The translations under genes were made by a program, and so were the position numbers. This document shows, piece by piece, positions 37,088 to 46,431 of a stretch of DNA of 64,000 bases. The DNA is taken from NCBI GenBank assembly GCA_045534635.1, contig JAZSKB010000019.1, forward strand, positions 1 through 64,000, read 5' to 3'. The DNA comes from UBA1205 sp045534635. GTDB taxonomy: Bacteria; Bacteroidota; Bacteroidia; Bacteroidales; WCHB1-69. Position 1 is the stretch's first letter; every line of letters begins with the position of its first letter. The notes beneath the pieces were generated by a model. It did not search any database and was not told where the DNA came from. It was given only the letters and a program-made list of their open reading frames with translations.

Positions 37088-39565
37088 TTATCCTTCTATA
37101 TAAATACGTTTTACTCGCTGTGAAATATGTGTCAATAATTCATATTCTATCATTCCTGTACTTTTTGCCAAATGAGTCAAGGGCAAACCTTTTCCAAAAA
37201 TTACCACTTCATCGCCCTCTCTTACGGGCAATCCTGTTACATCTATCATACACATATCCATACAAATACTGCCAACTATTTTCGCCAAATAACCATTTAC
37301 AAGTACTTGTGTTTTTTCATAACCAGCACTTCGAGGAAAACCATCTGCATATCCTATTGATATTGTTGCTATTACAGTATCTTTTTCCGCTTTAAAACGT
37401 CTATTATAACCAACAGTTTCTCCTTTTGCCACTTGACACAATTGCGATATTCTTGTTTTTAATGTTGCTACCTCTTCTATATTGCCATTTTCAACAAATG
37501 GATTAATACCATAAAGACCGATTCCAACACGAACCATATCAAATTGATATTGAGGGAAACGACAAAAACCAGCCGTATTTGCAATATGTTTCAACGGAGT
37601 ATAACCCAATTGATTTGCTATATAATTATGATATTTTGTCAATAAATTGGCTTGTGTATGAGTAAAATCATCTTCTTGTGCATCATCGGCTGCTGCAAAA
37701 TGAGAAAAAACACTATCTACCAATACCTTAGGGTTTTCTTTCAAAATATTTACCAATTTTTGTAAATCTTCTTCTTTAAAACCCAAACGATGCATACCCG
37801 TATCCATTTTAAGATGAACTCGAATACAATTCATCTGTGAATTGCGTTGCAAAGCAGACAATAAAATTTCTAAAATACGAAACGAATATATTTCTGGCTG
37901 TAAATCATAACGAATAATTGAATCCATTGCATTTTCTTCTGGATTCATCACCATTATTGGCAATTTGATATTTTTTTCTCTCAAAGCAATGCCTTCATCG
38001 GTATATGCTACTGTCAAGTAATCTACACCATGATATTGCAATACATTCGCCACATCAATATCCCCTATCCCATAAGAAAAAGCCTTTACCATTGCCATCA
38101 TCTTAACATGAGGATTTAACATTGATTTATAATAATTTATATTACTAACCAATTTTTCTAAACTCACTTCCAATATTGTTTCATGAGTTTTAAGTTCTAA
38201 ATATTGGGATATTCGTTCAAAATTATATTTTCTTGCTCCTTTTACTAAAATGATTTCATTTTCTAAACTATTTACATTAAAATGAGCAAAAAAATCGTCG
38301 GTTGTTAGATAAAATTCTTTTTCAATAGAAAAACTATCTGCTTGACGACAAATGGCTTCTCCAATACCGATTATTTTGTTTATATTATTATTTATCAACA
38401 AATTAGAAACATCTTTATATAATTGATATTCCGAAGAACGACTTTGCAAAATATCTGATAAAATAATCGTTCGTTTGGAAGATTGTTGTTGATTATTCAT
38501 CAAATCAATAGCGATTTGCAATGAATTTATATCTGAATTGTATGTATCATTGATAATTAAACAACGATTGATACCTTGCTTTATTTCCAAACGCATAGCA
38601 ATCGGTGTCAATTTTGCGATACGTTGAGCAATTGTTTTGTTTTCGTAACCCAATAAAAGCAAAGTAGCCCAACAATGTATCGCATTTTCTATAGCAGCCT
38701 CATCAATAAAAGGAATGGTTATCGAAATTTCTTTTTCTTGATAGATTGCAACAATTGATGTTGTTTTTGTTTGTTTTTCAATAGTTTTTACATACAAATT
38801 TGCATTTTTTTCTCGTCTGCTCCATGTAAAAAAATCTATTTTTTTATTCAGCACTATCTGACAAATTGTATTGTTAATATATTCATGGTCAATACAATAT
38901 ATCAATGTTTGCACAGAATGAAATAGATTCAATTTTTCCTCAACTTTTTGCTTAATATTTACAAACGCTTCATCGTGAGCAGAACCAATATTGGTAAAAA
39001 TTCCAATTGTCGGTTTAATAATATCCTGCAATATTATCATTTCATTAGGTTGGGATATTCCTGCCTCAAATATTGCAAGTTGGTCATTATCAGTAATTTT
39101 CGACACAGACAATGGCACACCTATTTGAGAATTGAAACTATTAGGAGAATAAACGATTTTTTTATCATCACACATCAATTGATAAAGCCATTCTTTAACG
39201 ATAGTTTTACCATTACTTCCTGTAATTCCAATTATAGGAATATCAAATTGTTGTCTATGGTATTTTGCAAGTTGTTGCAATGCGTTTAAACTATCTTGGA
39301 CTTGAATAAAAACGCCATCGGGAAAATTAGATTTAATAATCTGATAATCATTATTAACCAAAAAAAAATGTACACCTTTATTATACACTTGCTCAATATA
39401 GTTATGCCCATCATTTTTTTTTGTTTTAATTGCAAAAAACAAGGCTTCAGATATTGCCGACACCTTTCTACTATCATACAGCAAATCTTTGATAGTACAA
39501 TTTGGGATATTATCACCTATTAATTTTCCATTTACGATGTCAGCAATTTGAGTTAGTGTGTACAT
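37088..39565 (-). CDS. Fused MurF ligase / alanine racemase
   Basis: This 825-aa two-domain enzyme makes D-Ala and adds D-Ala-D-Ala to the UDP-MurNAc-tripeptide. The N-terminal MurF half (1 to about 450) has MYTLTQIADIVNGKLIG, the P-loop GITGSNGKTIVKEWL (near 115) and NDTYNSDINSLQIAI. The C-terminal Alr half has EVSLEKLVSNINYYKS, the PLP lysine segment MMAMVKAFSYGIGD, RVHLKMDTGMHRLGF and RVGIGLYGINPF, with the catalytic tyrosine region VGYNRRF. The PLP motif reads KAFSYG where KAxAYG is usual. The chosen ATG lies 8 bp after pdxA. An in-frame ATG at 39694 lies inside pdxA and is rejected. The fusion is typical of the phylum. Confidence 0.92.
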   Translation of the reverse strand: MYTLTQIADIVNGKLIGDNIPNCTIKDLLYDSRKVSAISEALFFAIKTKKNDGHNYIEQVYNKGVHFFLVNNDYQIIKSNFPDGVFIQVQDSLNALQQLAKYHRQQFDIPIIGITGSNGKTIVKEWLYQLMCDDKKIVYSPNSFNSQIGVPLSVSKITDNDQLAIFEAGISQPNEMIILQDIIKPTIGIFTNIGSAHDEAFVNIKQKVEEKLNLFHSVQTLIYCIDHEYINNTICQIVLNKKIDFFTWSRREKNANLYVKTIEKQTKTTSIVAIYQEKEISITIPFIDEAAIENAIHCWATLLLLGYENKTIAQRIAKLTPIAMRLEIKQGINRCLIINDTYNSDINSLQIAIDLMNNQQQSSKRTIILSDILQSRSSEYQLYKDVSNLLINNNINKIIGIGEAICRQADSFSIEKEFYLTTDDFFAHFNVNSLENEIILVKGARKYNFERISQYLELKTHETILEVSLEKLVSNINYYKSMLNPHVKMMAMVKAFSYGIGDIDVANVLQYHGVDYLTVAYTDEGIALREKNIKLPIMVMNPEENAMDSIIRYDLQPEIYSFRILEILLSALQRNSQMNCIRVHLKMDTGMHRLGFKEEDLQKLVNILKENPKVLVDSVFSHFAAADDAQEDDFTHTQANLLTKYHNYIANQLGYTPLKHIANTAGFCRFPQYQFDMVRVGIGLYGINPFVENGNIEEVATLKTRISQLCQVAKGETVGYNRRFKAEKDTVIATISIGYADGFPRSAGYEKTQVLVNGYLAKIVGSICMDMCMIDVTGLPVREGDEVVIFGKGLPLTHLAKSTGMIEYELLTHISQRVKRIYIEG

Positions 39566-39572
39566 TTTTTTG

Positions 39573-40595
39573 TTAATCCAATTTTTGGTTATATTCTTTT
39601 CTATTACGATAGATATCGCAAGCCAAATAAATCGCTTCACGCATAGAGGCTTCGGAAGCAATATCTTTTCCTGCAATATCGTAAGCGGTACCATGAGCTG
39701 GAGAGGTTCGTATTATAGGCAATCCTGCCGTAAAATTCACACCTTTACCTTGGGATAAAAGTTTAAAAGGTACCATTGCTTGGTCGTGATACATTGCTAA
39801 AATTGCATCAAATTTTGCATACTTGCCACTGCCAAACAGACCATCGGCTGGATATGGACCAAAAACAGGAATTTTTTCGTCAAAACACTCCTCTATTGCT
39901 GGACATATAATATCTGCTTCTTCTTTTCCAAATCGTCCATTATCACTTGCATGAGGATTCAATGACAATACCGCTATTCTAGGCATGGTACAACCAAAAT
40001 CTATTTTTAAGCTTTCGTATATTATTTTTATTTTTTCTTTCACCAATTCTTTTGTTATCAATTGTGAAACTTGCGATAATGCACAATGAGTTGTTACCGT
40101 TCCTATACGCATATTTCCTGCAACCATCATCATTAGATAATTAGTACTTTTGCAACATTGGGCTATATATTCGGTATGCCCTTCAAATGGAAAATTTGCA
40201 CTTTTGATATTATCTTTATTGATAGGAGCGGTTACCAACACATCAAGACGACCATTGAGCAAATCTTCTGAAGCCTTTTGCAATGCTAAAAAAGACATTT
40301 CTCCAGCAATAGCAGTCGATTTGCCTATATCAACTTTTATTTCTGTTTCTGTGATATTCAATAAATTTGGTTTACTTGTTGACAATTGTGTGGGTTGTCT
40401 AACTATATTAAACAAAAAATCTCCACAATTTTTCATCATTTTACGATGATACGACGCTACTTTTGAAGAACCATATAGCAATGGCGTACATATTTCCATC
40501 ATTCGGTCATCTAACAATACTTTAGTGATAACCTCATAACCTACACCATTGATATCTCCATGGGTCAAACCTACTACTATTGTTTTTTCTAACAT
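39573..40595 (-). CDS. pdxA: 4-hydroxythreonine-4-phosphate dehydrogenase
   Basis: The 340-aa enzyme of de novo pyridoxal phosphate synthesis oxidises 4-phosphohydroxy-L-threonine with NAD. The N-terminal VVGLTHGDINGVGYEVITK, the metal-site histidines in FEGHTEYIAQ (near 140) and YHDQAMVPFKL (near 275), and LPIIRTSPAHGTAYDIAGK near the end are all characteristic. It heads the run pdxA, murF-alr, cstA, dpp. The product PLP is the cofactor of the alanine racemase domain encoded next. A TATCTTTG -7 box lies 22 bp before the ATG. Confidence 0.94.
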   Translation of the reverse strand: MLEKTIVVGLTHGDINGVGYEVITKVLLDDRMMEICTPLLYGSSKVASYHRKMMKNCGDFLFNIVRQPTQLSTSKPNLLNITETEIKVDIGKSTAIAGEMSFLALQKASEDLLNGRLDVLVTAPINKDNIKSANFPFEGHTEYIAQCCKSTNYLMMMVAGNMRIGTVTTHCALSQVSQLITKELVKEKIKIIYESLKIDFGCTMPRIAVLSLNPHASDNGRFGKEEADIICPAIEECFDEKIPVFGPYPADGLFGSGKYAKFDAILAMYHDQAMVPFKLLSQGKGVNFTAGLPIIRTSPAHGTAYDIAGKDIASEASMREAIYLACDIYRNRKEYNQKLD

Positions 40596-40617
40596 AATTT
40601 CTTTTTTCTTATATCTG

Positions 40618-40625
40618 CAAAGATA
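40618..40625 (-). promoter_or_regulatory. -7 box for pdxA and downstream genes
   Basis: TATCTTTG on the minus strand is followed by CAGAT and the pdxA start within 22 bp. No hairpin terminator is visible between this box and the end of hsdR. Confidence 0.6.
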
Positions 40626-40707
40626 ACATTTTTTTATAACTTTGTTGTTGAATATTAAAAAAAAATATTTTTTTTTTAGAATTGCTAAAAAATAAAAAAA
40701 AATATGT

Positions 40708-40715
40708 TAAATTTG
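40708..40715 (+). promoter_or_regulatory. -7 box for the lipoprotein gene at 40944
   Basis: TAAATTTG matches TAnnTTTG, and a TTG triplet stands 23 bp upstream (40682-40684). The first following gene starts 228 bp downstream, so a long leader is implied. Confidence 0.5.
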
Positions 40716-40943
40716 CAGGGTGAAATAGTAAGGTGTTCAGTTAAGCCAAAAGACTGATACATCTGAATATGAAAAAGTAAGTTTTTGGCACATAACGATT
40801 AAGAAAGGAGTAGATTCTACAATTTTTGAAAAAAATAAGATGAAAAATGCTTATTTAATCTGATATGTATAAGAATAATGGAACCGCTGTATATATCGGA
40901 AAAAAATAGACTAATAGGAGTTCCAAATTAATATTACAAAATT
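40716..40943 (+). other. Long untranslated leader or decayed gene remnant
   Basis: This stretch lies between the -7 box and the lipoprotein ATG. Only tiny ORFs occur (for example a 7-residue one near 40840). It is less A/T-homopolymeric than other intergenic DNA. I cannot match it to a known riboswitch or small RNA, and I see no long stem. Confidence 0.35.
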
Positions 40944-41429
40944 ATGAAAGCTTTAATAAAAAACACAGCATTAATAAGTGTAATATTGATATTTGTATCT
41001 TGTCAAAAAGACTGTTATTACGAGTACAATATAATTAATAATTTTGATAGAACGATAGCCTATAAAGGCTATGTAATTGTGCCAGATATTACAATTAGAG
41101 AAAGAGACACAATTTGTTATATTGAAGTCGGAGATACTTTGACAGTATATGCATCACATATCTTAAGAACAAAAGGAAAAAATGAACCAATAGAAGATGT
41201 TCTATATTATACTCATCGACCATTAGGAGCGATAATTTTTGATGATACGTTGGAGTTACGATATAACTATGGAGGTAATGAAGTCAAAAATTATTATAGA
41301 GACCATAGTGGTCCTGTTGAGTATCGTGGTCGTCCTAATGCGAGGAATATGTCCAGTCTAATAGCATATTATAAAGTAGATGATATAGATTATTTTATTG
41401 CTCAAAAAAAAGCAATGAAAACAAAATAA
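40944..41429 (+). CDS. Lipoprotein of unknown function
   Basis: The 161-aa protein has a type II signal peptide with lipobox VSC (Cys at residue 20, followed by QKDCYYEY). The mature part is short, tyrosine-rich and mostly beta (FDRTIAYKGYVIVPDITIRERDTICYI). No named domain is recognised. The ATG is chosen because the signal peptide begins there (MKALIKNTALIS). An AGGAG at about 40917-40921 is too far upstream to be a normal ribosome-binding site. It has its own putative promoter and a strong terminator, so it is a single-gene unit. Confidence 0.7.
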   Translation: MKALIKNTALISVILIFVSCQKDCYYEYNIINNFDRTIAYKGYVIVPDITIRERDTICYIEVGDTLTVYASHILRTKGKNEPIEDVLYYTHRPLGAIIFDDTLELRYNYGGNEVKNYYRDHSGPVEYRGRPNARNMSSLIAYYKVDDIDYFIAQKKAMKTK

Positions 41430-41449
41430 AAGTCTGTATTTATTTATTG

Positions 41450-41483
41450 CGGGAGCGAGTTTATTCGTCTTGCTCCCGTTTTT
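41450..41483 (+). terminator. Terminator of the lipoprotein gene
   Basis: CGGGAGC pairs with GCTCCCG (41450-41456 with 41472-41478); the stem extends through GAG/CTT, the loop is about 9 nt, and five T residues follow. Confidence 0.88.
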
Positions 41484-41522
41484 GTTAAATATATTTTACA
41501 AGAATAAAAAATAATTAGCATT

Positions 41523-41821
41523 ATGAAAAACAAAGAAATATTAATAGTGATATTGTTGGCGTTATTTTTTATAGAGAGCAAAGCCCAAATCAATCATGGT
41601 ATAAAAATATATGGCGTATCAGAATGTAATATTCATTTGCCTCAATCGATAATATAGAAAAATATCATAATGTATCCATTCCTATCATATTTGGATATGA
41701 TTTTTTCAAAAAGGAAAAACATAGCATAGGCATCAATATAGGAATGCAAGTTGATTTTTTGTGTCGTACAGAATTTTTGTTTATTGAAAATCATTTTATT
41801 TACACAAAAAAAAATCCCTAA
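41523..41821 (+). pseudogene. Frameshifted remnant of a secreted beta-barrel protein gene
   Basis: An ATG at 41523 opens a 44-aa frame with a clear signal peptide (MKNKEILIVILLALFF, cleaved near SKAQ), and stops at 41655-41657. A second frame, open from 41630 to the TAA at 41819-41821, encodes SIDNIEKYHNVSIPIIFGYD and then FFKKEKHSIGINIGMQVDF. This looks like the strands of the outer-membrane beta-barrel (PorT-like) family. The two frames overlap around 41625-41657, as expected after a single indel. With only about 95 residues, the gene is also shortened compared with the 180-250 aa of such proteins. It ends at a hairpin terminator. Confidence 0.6.
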
Positions 41822-41835
41822 AAATTAGGGATTTA
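41812..41835 (-). terminator. Terminator of the TonB-dependent receptor gene, probably bidirectional
   Basis: A 10-bp perfect stem (AAATCCCTAA with its complement) has a 4-nt loop. On the minus strand it is followed by a run of T residues, 27 bp after the receptor stop. It also caps the plus-strand remnant. Confidence 0.85.
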
Positions 41836-41862
41836 GATAAGATATTCAGTATTTGACCAATT

Positions 41863-44160
41863 TTACAACGACATTTTTAATCCTGCATAAACACTTCTTG
41901 GTAAAGAAGGACCATAAATATATCCAGCGTCCCGCAACTCTCCTTTATCAAAATCTTTTTGATAACTATTGAAAATATTTTTTATACCAAGACTAAATTC
42001 CAAAAGCATATTGCCTTTTACAAGCAATCCATACGATATTTTAGCATTTAAATCGAAAAATGGATTTGTCAATTTTTCACAATCATTATCAACATAACCT
42101 GCAAAATGTTGAACTAACATTTTTCCTGTATATGTTCCAGACAAAGCAATATCTAAACGTTTTATTGGCGAATAAGTAAACATTAAGAAACCATAAGTAT
42201 CTGGAGTTCTAAACATTTTAGTTTGTGCTGGCAAGGTTTCACTCCATTGTTCTGGTTTTAGATAACGACTTTGTTGATATGTAAATCCCAATTGTAATTC
42301 CATTTTTTTGTATGGAATCAATTTAAATTCTACATTTGCACCTGCTACCCAAGCACCTGAACCATTTTTTCTTGTCAATATTAAATTATTTTTATCATCA
42401 CGACCATCTTCAACAAGCATAAAAACATCATTCAATGAGGTATAAAAACCCTCTATTAAGACATCTATTGCTCTAATATTCCATTGTTTATTGAAATTAA
42501 CAGATAAATTCACCGAATGCGAACGCTCTGGTTTCAATTCTGGACTTATTCGAATAATAGAAACATTGCCACCTACTGCTGTAATATGCAAATCTTCATC
42601 AAATGCTTGTGGTGCTCTAAATCCTTTGGCATAACCAGTCCTTAAAGTCAACCATTTTAATGGTGCATAACGAATATTGGCACGTGGACTAAAAATTGGC
42701 AATTTTATCATATTATGTTTGTCTAAGCGTGCTCCAATAAGTAATGATAATTTTTTATTTTTCCATTCATTTTGCAAAAACGCACTATAAGTATTTACTT
42801 TTTGATTGATAATTCGATTATAACCCAAGGCTTCATCATAGAGTGAATTATAATTGTATTCTATTCCAGAGGTAAGCGTTGCAGGCATAAAAAGAAATTT
42901 ATCCATATAATAAACATATTGTACTCCTCCAACAACAGAAAAATCTTTTGTATTTCCATAAGCATTCATATCTTTTCCTGCTCCATAATAACTATCTCTT
43001 TTTATTGCTTGCAATGATGAATAAATTTGCAACCAATGTTTGGAATTATGAGAGAAAAAATCGTACTTTATTCCTGCACAATGTATGTTATGTTCTGTTT
43101 GTTCTGCAATATCAGCCTCATGAGGTGGTAATGAAAGAAGATTTCCTCCTCTACGAAATTCTTCAAGGGCATGATATTCTATTGATAATTTTGAATGAAG
43201 ACCTAATTTGTAGAAACCTCGAAGACCTATATTTTTAGCATTTAATTTTCCAATTTCTGTAAATCCATCGTTATCAAAATCGAAAGGGCTACGCTGACGG
43301 GCAGAAGCAAAAATGGTAAATCCCACATTGTTGTTATCTGAAACTATTGAAGCATTGAAAGTTGTATTTACATCTGCTGACGACATTCCTATCATTGTTA
43401 AATTTGTCCCAACAGAAATTGCATTAATTTTTGGTTCTTTAGTCAAAATATTGATTGTTCCTGCAACGGCATTAGAGCCAAAAATAGCAGACCCTCCACC
43501 ACGAACAACTTCTACTTTTTCTATCATATTAACAGGAATTTGCTCTAATCCATATACTTGCGACAAAGCACTATTTACTGCTCTACCATCAATAAGAATT
43601 TGAGAATAAGCACCTTCCAAACCATTAATACGAACTTGTTGAAATCCACAATTTTGACAATTACTTTCTAAACGCAAACCCGGTTGAAAGTTTAAACCTT
43701 CCGCAAGACATACAGAATTTGTACTGTTAAAAATTTTAGACGACAACACTCCAACTACAATAGGGGCTTCTTTACGATATGTTTCATTTTTGTTTGCTGA
43801 TATTACAACATCGTTCATCAAAATAATATCTTCTTCGATTTCAAAATTCAATTCACTTGTTTTGCCTTGTTTTATATTAATTTGTTTTTCTTGTGAAACA
43901 TAACCAACTGATTGAGCAACGATAGTATAATCTCCTTCTGGTAAATTTTTCAATGTATAATGCCCACTCAAATCCGTAACTGTTCCCATTGTAGTTCCTT
44001 TTACTACAATGGTTACATAAGCAAGATGTTCATTTGTATTTTTATCAATAACATGACCAAACAAATGAGAATCACTACTTTGTTTTTTAGTCTTTTGCGA
44101 ATAGATATTTCCTAAAAAGAACAATATCAATATTATCCCAAATATTTTTTTCTGCTTCAT
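41863..44160 (-). CDS. TonB-dependent outer-membrane receptor
   Basis: The 765-aa protein has a signal peptide (1-21, cleaved near NIYS). A CarboxypepD_reg-like domain follows (LFGHVIDKNTNEHLAYVTIVV, about 33-115), then a plug (EAPIVVGVLSSKIFNST ... QVRINGLEGAYSQILIDGRAV, and VEVVRGGGSAIFGSNAVAGTINI near 215-240). The 22-strand barrel ends PSLPRSVYAGLKMSL, with a C-terminal hydrophobic residue. The SNCQNCGFQQVRINGLEG plug resembles BtuB/HmuR-type receptors, so a metal chelate, haem or cobalamin ligand is plausible. No ligand-processing neighbour confirms it. A TACCTTTG -7 box lies 25 bp upstream. It depends on an ExbBD-TonB complex such as that at 9841-11749. Confidence 0.9.
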   Translation of the reverse strand: MKQKKIFGIILILFFLGNIYSQKTKKQSSDSHLFGHVIDKNTNEHLAYVTIVVKGTTMGTVTDLSGHYTLKNLPEGDYTIVAQSVGYVSQEKQINIKQGKTSELNFEIEEDIILMNDVVISANKNETYRKEAPIVVGVLSSKIFNSTNSVCLAEGLNFQPGLRLESNCQNCGFQQVRINGLEGAYSQILIDGRAVNSALSQVYGLEQIPVNMIEKVEVVRGGGSAIFGSNAVAGTINILTKEPKINAISVGTNLTMIGMSSADVNTTFNASIVSDNNNVGFTIFASARQRSPFDFDNDGFTEIGKLNAKNIGLRGFYKLGLHSKLSIEYHALEEFRRGGNLLSLPPHEADIAEQTEHNIHCAGIKYDFFSHNSKHWLQIYSSLQAIKRDSYYGAGKDMNAYGNTKDFSVVGGVQYVYYMDKFLFMPATLTSGIEYNYNSLYDEALGYNRIINQKVNTYSAFLQNEWKNKKLSLLIGARLDKHNMIKLPIFSPRANIRYAPLKWLTLRTGYAKGFRAPQAFDEDLHITAVGGNVSIIRISPELKPERSHSVNLSVNFNKQWNIRAIDVLIEGFYTSLNDVFMLVEDGRDDKNNLILTRKNGSGAWVAGANVEFKLIPYKKMELQLGFTYQQSRYLKPEQWSETLPAQTKMFRTPDTYGFLMFTYSPIKRLDIALSGTYTGKMLVQHFAGYVDNDCEKLTNPFFDLNAKISYGLLVKGNMLLEFSLGIKNIFNSYQKDFDKGELRDAGYIYGPSLPRSVYAGLKMSL

Positions 44161-44185
44161 ATTTATCTATTTTTTTATTTTTTTG

Positions 44186-44193
44186 CAAAGGTA
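44186..44193 (-). promoter_or_regulatory. -7 box for the TonB-dependent receptor
   Basis: TACCTTTG on the minus strand ends 25 bp before the ATG. Confidence 0.55.
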
Positions 44194-44305
44194 TTGCTAT
44201 CGTTGAAAAAAAATACTCCCTATTATTAGTGATTTTTTCATCTATACATAATATTTTTTTATGAATAATAAAACAATTTTTTTCGCAAAACATCGTTATA
44301 ATATT

Positions 44306-44926
44306 ATGAAACAACATTTTTTATTATTTTTTATAAGTTATTTTTTCCTTATACATTTAGGATTTACACAAAATCTTGACCAATCAAGAGTTGAACAAGC
44401 CGTAATTGCACATTTGAATTTATATCCAAAAGCAACATTACAAGATATTTACAAAAGTATGTTTCAGGCGGAATTTGGTGCTGAACATATTATTTCCGAC
44501 ACTGTGGCGGTAACAAAGTATTTAACATTTGAACTAAACAACAACGATTGCCAATCCGCTATTTATTACGAACCTACCGGGATTGATAGTGCATTTTATA
44601 GAGTGCATTTATCTGTTATCAAAGATGGTTTTATTTCTATGAACGATTATCTAAATGCTTTTTTGAAAGGTGCAACAGAAATTTCTTTCAATCACATAGC
44701 ACAATGGAAAGAAAAATGGACATTTATTGATAGTATCATTGAAACAATGAATCTCAATTTAACTAATTATGAACAAGATAGAAAAAATATTGCTCAATTA
44801 TTACAATCAGGGAAATACGCTATACATCATAGTACTATCTTTGCCAAAACATACCAACCGCACTATCGTATAATCCGACGAGATATTTTTGAAAAAGAAA
44901 TACTTCCTTTTTTACCTCAACAATAA
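44306..44926 (+). CDS. Secreted protein of unknown function
   Basis: The 206-aa protein starts at MKQHFLLFFISYFFLIHLGF, a good signal peptide cleaved near FTQN; the upstream in-frame ATG at 44261 would bury it. The mature domain contains SMFQAEFGAEHIISDTV, YEPTGIDSAFYRVHLSVI and SGKYAIHHSTIFAKTYQPHYRI. I recognise these as features of a conserved uncharacterised Bacteroidota family. Several conserved histidines (HHS, PHYR) and acidic residues might be catalytic, but no activity is known to me. The stop codon abuts the stop of the convergent methyltransferase. Confidence 0.72.
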   Translation: MKQHFLLFFISYFFLIHLGFTQNLDQSRVEQAVIAHLNLYPKATLQDIYKSMFQAEFGAEHIISDTVAVTKYLTFELNNNDCQSAIYYEPTGIDSAFYRVHLSVIKDGFISMNDYLNAFLKGATEISFNHIAQWKEKWTFIDSIIETMNLNLTNYEQDRKNIAQLLQSGKYAIHHSTIFAKTYQPHYRIIRRDIFEKEILPFLPQQ

Positions 44927-45640
44927 TCAACCAAGAATAAACACGGTTGGTTTTTTATGAATGTCTATGTTTTTATACTTCTTCCACTGGGAAACAGATA
45001 GTGTTTTGATAGTTTGTGTTTCTAACGAAATATTTGTGGCTATACATAAAAGCGTGTCTGGTCGACAAGTATTCAACAATAAATCAAACAGTTGCACATT
45101 CCGATATGGGGCTTCTATAAATATTTGTGTTTGATGATATTTAATACTTATATTTTCCATAGCAACAATTTTTTCTTTAAGTTTATCTTTTTCTCGTGGC
45201 AAATATCCGTGAAATACAAAATTTTGCCCATTCATACCTGAAGCCATGAGTGCTAACATCAACGAAGATGGCCCCACAAGTGGACATACTTCTATATTTT
45301 TTTCGTGAGCCAATGCTACCATAGCATGTCCGGGGTCGGCGACACAAGGCAATCCCGCCTCAGAAAGCAATCCAACATCATTTCCTTTCAATAGATACTG
45401 AATTACAGCATTATAATCAAAATTCTCAATAGTATGCTCATTCAATTCAACAAATATGGCTTCATCAATAGGAAATTGAGGGTCTATTTTGCGTAAAAAA
45501 CGGCGTGCTGTACGAAGTTGTTCTACTACAAAAATACGCAATCCTCTGATTATTTCCGTATTATATATAGGAATAACCTCCATAGGAGCATTCTCTCCTA
45601 AAGGAGTTGGAAGAAGAAACAACTTGCCTACAGCTGACAT
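44927..45640 (-). CDS. RsmI-type SAM-dependent methyltransferase (tetrapyrrole methylase fold)
   Basis: This 237-aa protein starts MSAVGKLFLLPTPLGENA, 5 bp after the sufC stop; an earlier in-frame start would overlap sufC. The tetrapyrrole methylase fold is seen in LLSEAGLPCVADPGHAMVALA (near 100-120) and LVGPSSLMLALMASGMNGQ, followed by FHGYLPRE and the IFIEAPYRN segment. These motifs are those of RsmI, the 16S rRNA C1402 2'-O-methyltransferase. But several Bacteroidota encode a second, shorter RsmI-like protein, and this one lacks the canonical C-terminal region. I therefore leave the symbol open. Confidence 0.8.
   Translation of the reverse strand: MSAVGKLFLLPTPLGENAPMEVIPIYNTEIIRGLRIFVVEQLRTARRFLRKIDPQFPIDEAIFVELNEHTIENFDYNAVIQYLLKGNDVGLLSEAGLPCVADPGHAMVALAHEKNIEVCPLVGPSSLMLALMASGMNGQNFVFHGYLPREKDKLKEKIVAMENISIKYHQTQIFIEAPYRNVQLFDLLLNTCRPDTLLCIATNISLETQTIKTLSVSQWKKYKNIDIHKKPTVFILG
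44929..44956 (+). terminator. Weak terminator of the gene at 44306, inside the end of the methyltransferase gene
   Basis: AACCAA (44929-44934) pairs with TTGGTT (44947-44952) across a 12-nt loop, and more T residues follow. The stem is short. Confidence 0.5.
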
Positions 45641-45645
45641 ATTTA

Positions 45646-46395
45646 TTATTTTTTTAACCAATCGTAACCTTCTTGTTCTAATTTCAAAGCAAGAGTTTTA
45701 TCTCCTGTCATTGCAATTTTTCCTTCATAAAGAATATGAACAAAATCGGGAACAATATAATCTAATAAACGTTGATAATGCGTTATTACAATTGTTGCAT
45801 TCTCTGAAGACTTCAACTGATTGACACCTCCGGCTACTACTTTCAAAGCATCTATATCCAAACCTGAATCGGTCTCATCTAAGATTGACAATTCTGGGTC
45901 TAACATTGCCATTTGGAAAATTTCATTACGTTTTTTTTCTCCTCCTGAAAAGCCTTCATTAACAGAACGATTTGATAATTTTGCCGTTAAATCAACCACT
46001 TTCTTTTTTTCTTCCATTCTGGCTAAAAATTCTGGAGCAGACAATGGGGGCAAACCTTTATATGTACGAATTTCATTGAGGGCTGTTTTCATAAAGTTTG
46101 TCATACTCACTCCCTTTATTTCAACTGGATATTGAAATCCTAAAAAAATACCTTCTCTTGCTCGGTCTTCTATTGACATTGCAAACAAATCTTTGCCTTT
46201 GTACAATATTTCTCCTTGGGTTACTTTATAGATTTCTTTACCTGCTATTACTGATGCCAAAGTACTTTTTCCATTACCATTCGGACCCATTAAGGCGTGT
46301 ACTTCTCCTTTATTTATACACAAATTGACACCTTTAAGAATTTCTTTACCTTCTATACTTACATGTAAATCTCTGATTTCCAGCAATGATTCCAT
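45646..46395 (-). CDS. sufC: Fe-S cluster assembly ATPase SufC
   Basis: This 249-aa ABC-type ATPase has Walker A GPNGNGKSTLASVIAG (near 36-50), the Q-loop FLGFQYPVEIKGV, signature NEGFSGGEKKRNEI (near 147) and Walker B LSILDETDSGLD (near 170), followed by the H-loop ITHYQRLLDY. The GGEKKRNEI signature and the DETDSGLD motif are specific to SufC. It energises the SufBCD scaffold. SufB, SufD and SufS are not next to it here: the upstream neighbour is divergent and the downstream one is the methyltransferase. So it is separated from its partners, which must be elsewhere. Confidence 0.95.
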   Translation of the reverse strand: MESLLEIRDLHVSIEGKEILKGVNLCINKGEVHALMGPNGNGKSTLASVIAGKEIYKVTQGEILYKGKDLFAMSIEDRAREGIFLGFQYPVEIKGVSMTNFMKTALNEIRTYKGLPPLSAPEFLARMEEKKKVVDLTAKLSNRSVNEGFSGGEKKRNEIFQMAMLDPELSILDETDSGLDIDALKVVAGGVNQLKSSENATIVITHYQRLLDYIVPDFVHILYEGKIAMTGDKTLALKLEQEGYDWLKK

Positions 46396-46431
46396 TCTTT
46401 TACAATTTATTTCTTTCTTGACTTATGCCTG

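Noticed and set aside
39566..39694. 43-residue N-terminal extension of MurF-Alr
   Set aside because: It overlaps the pdxA coding region; MYTLTQIADIVNG at 39565 is the family start.
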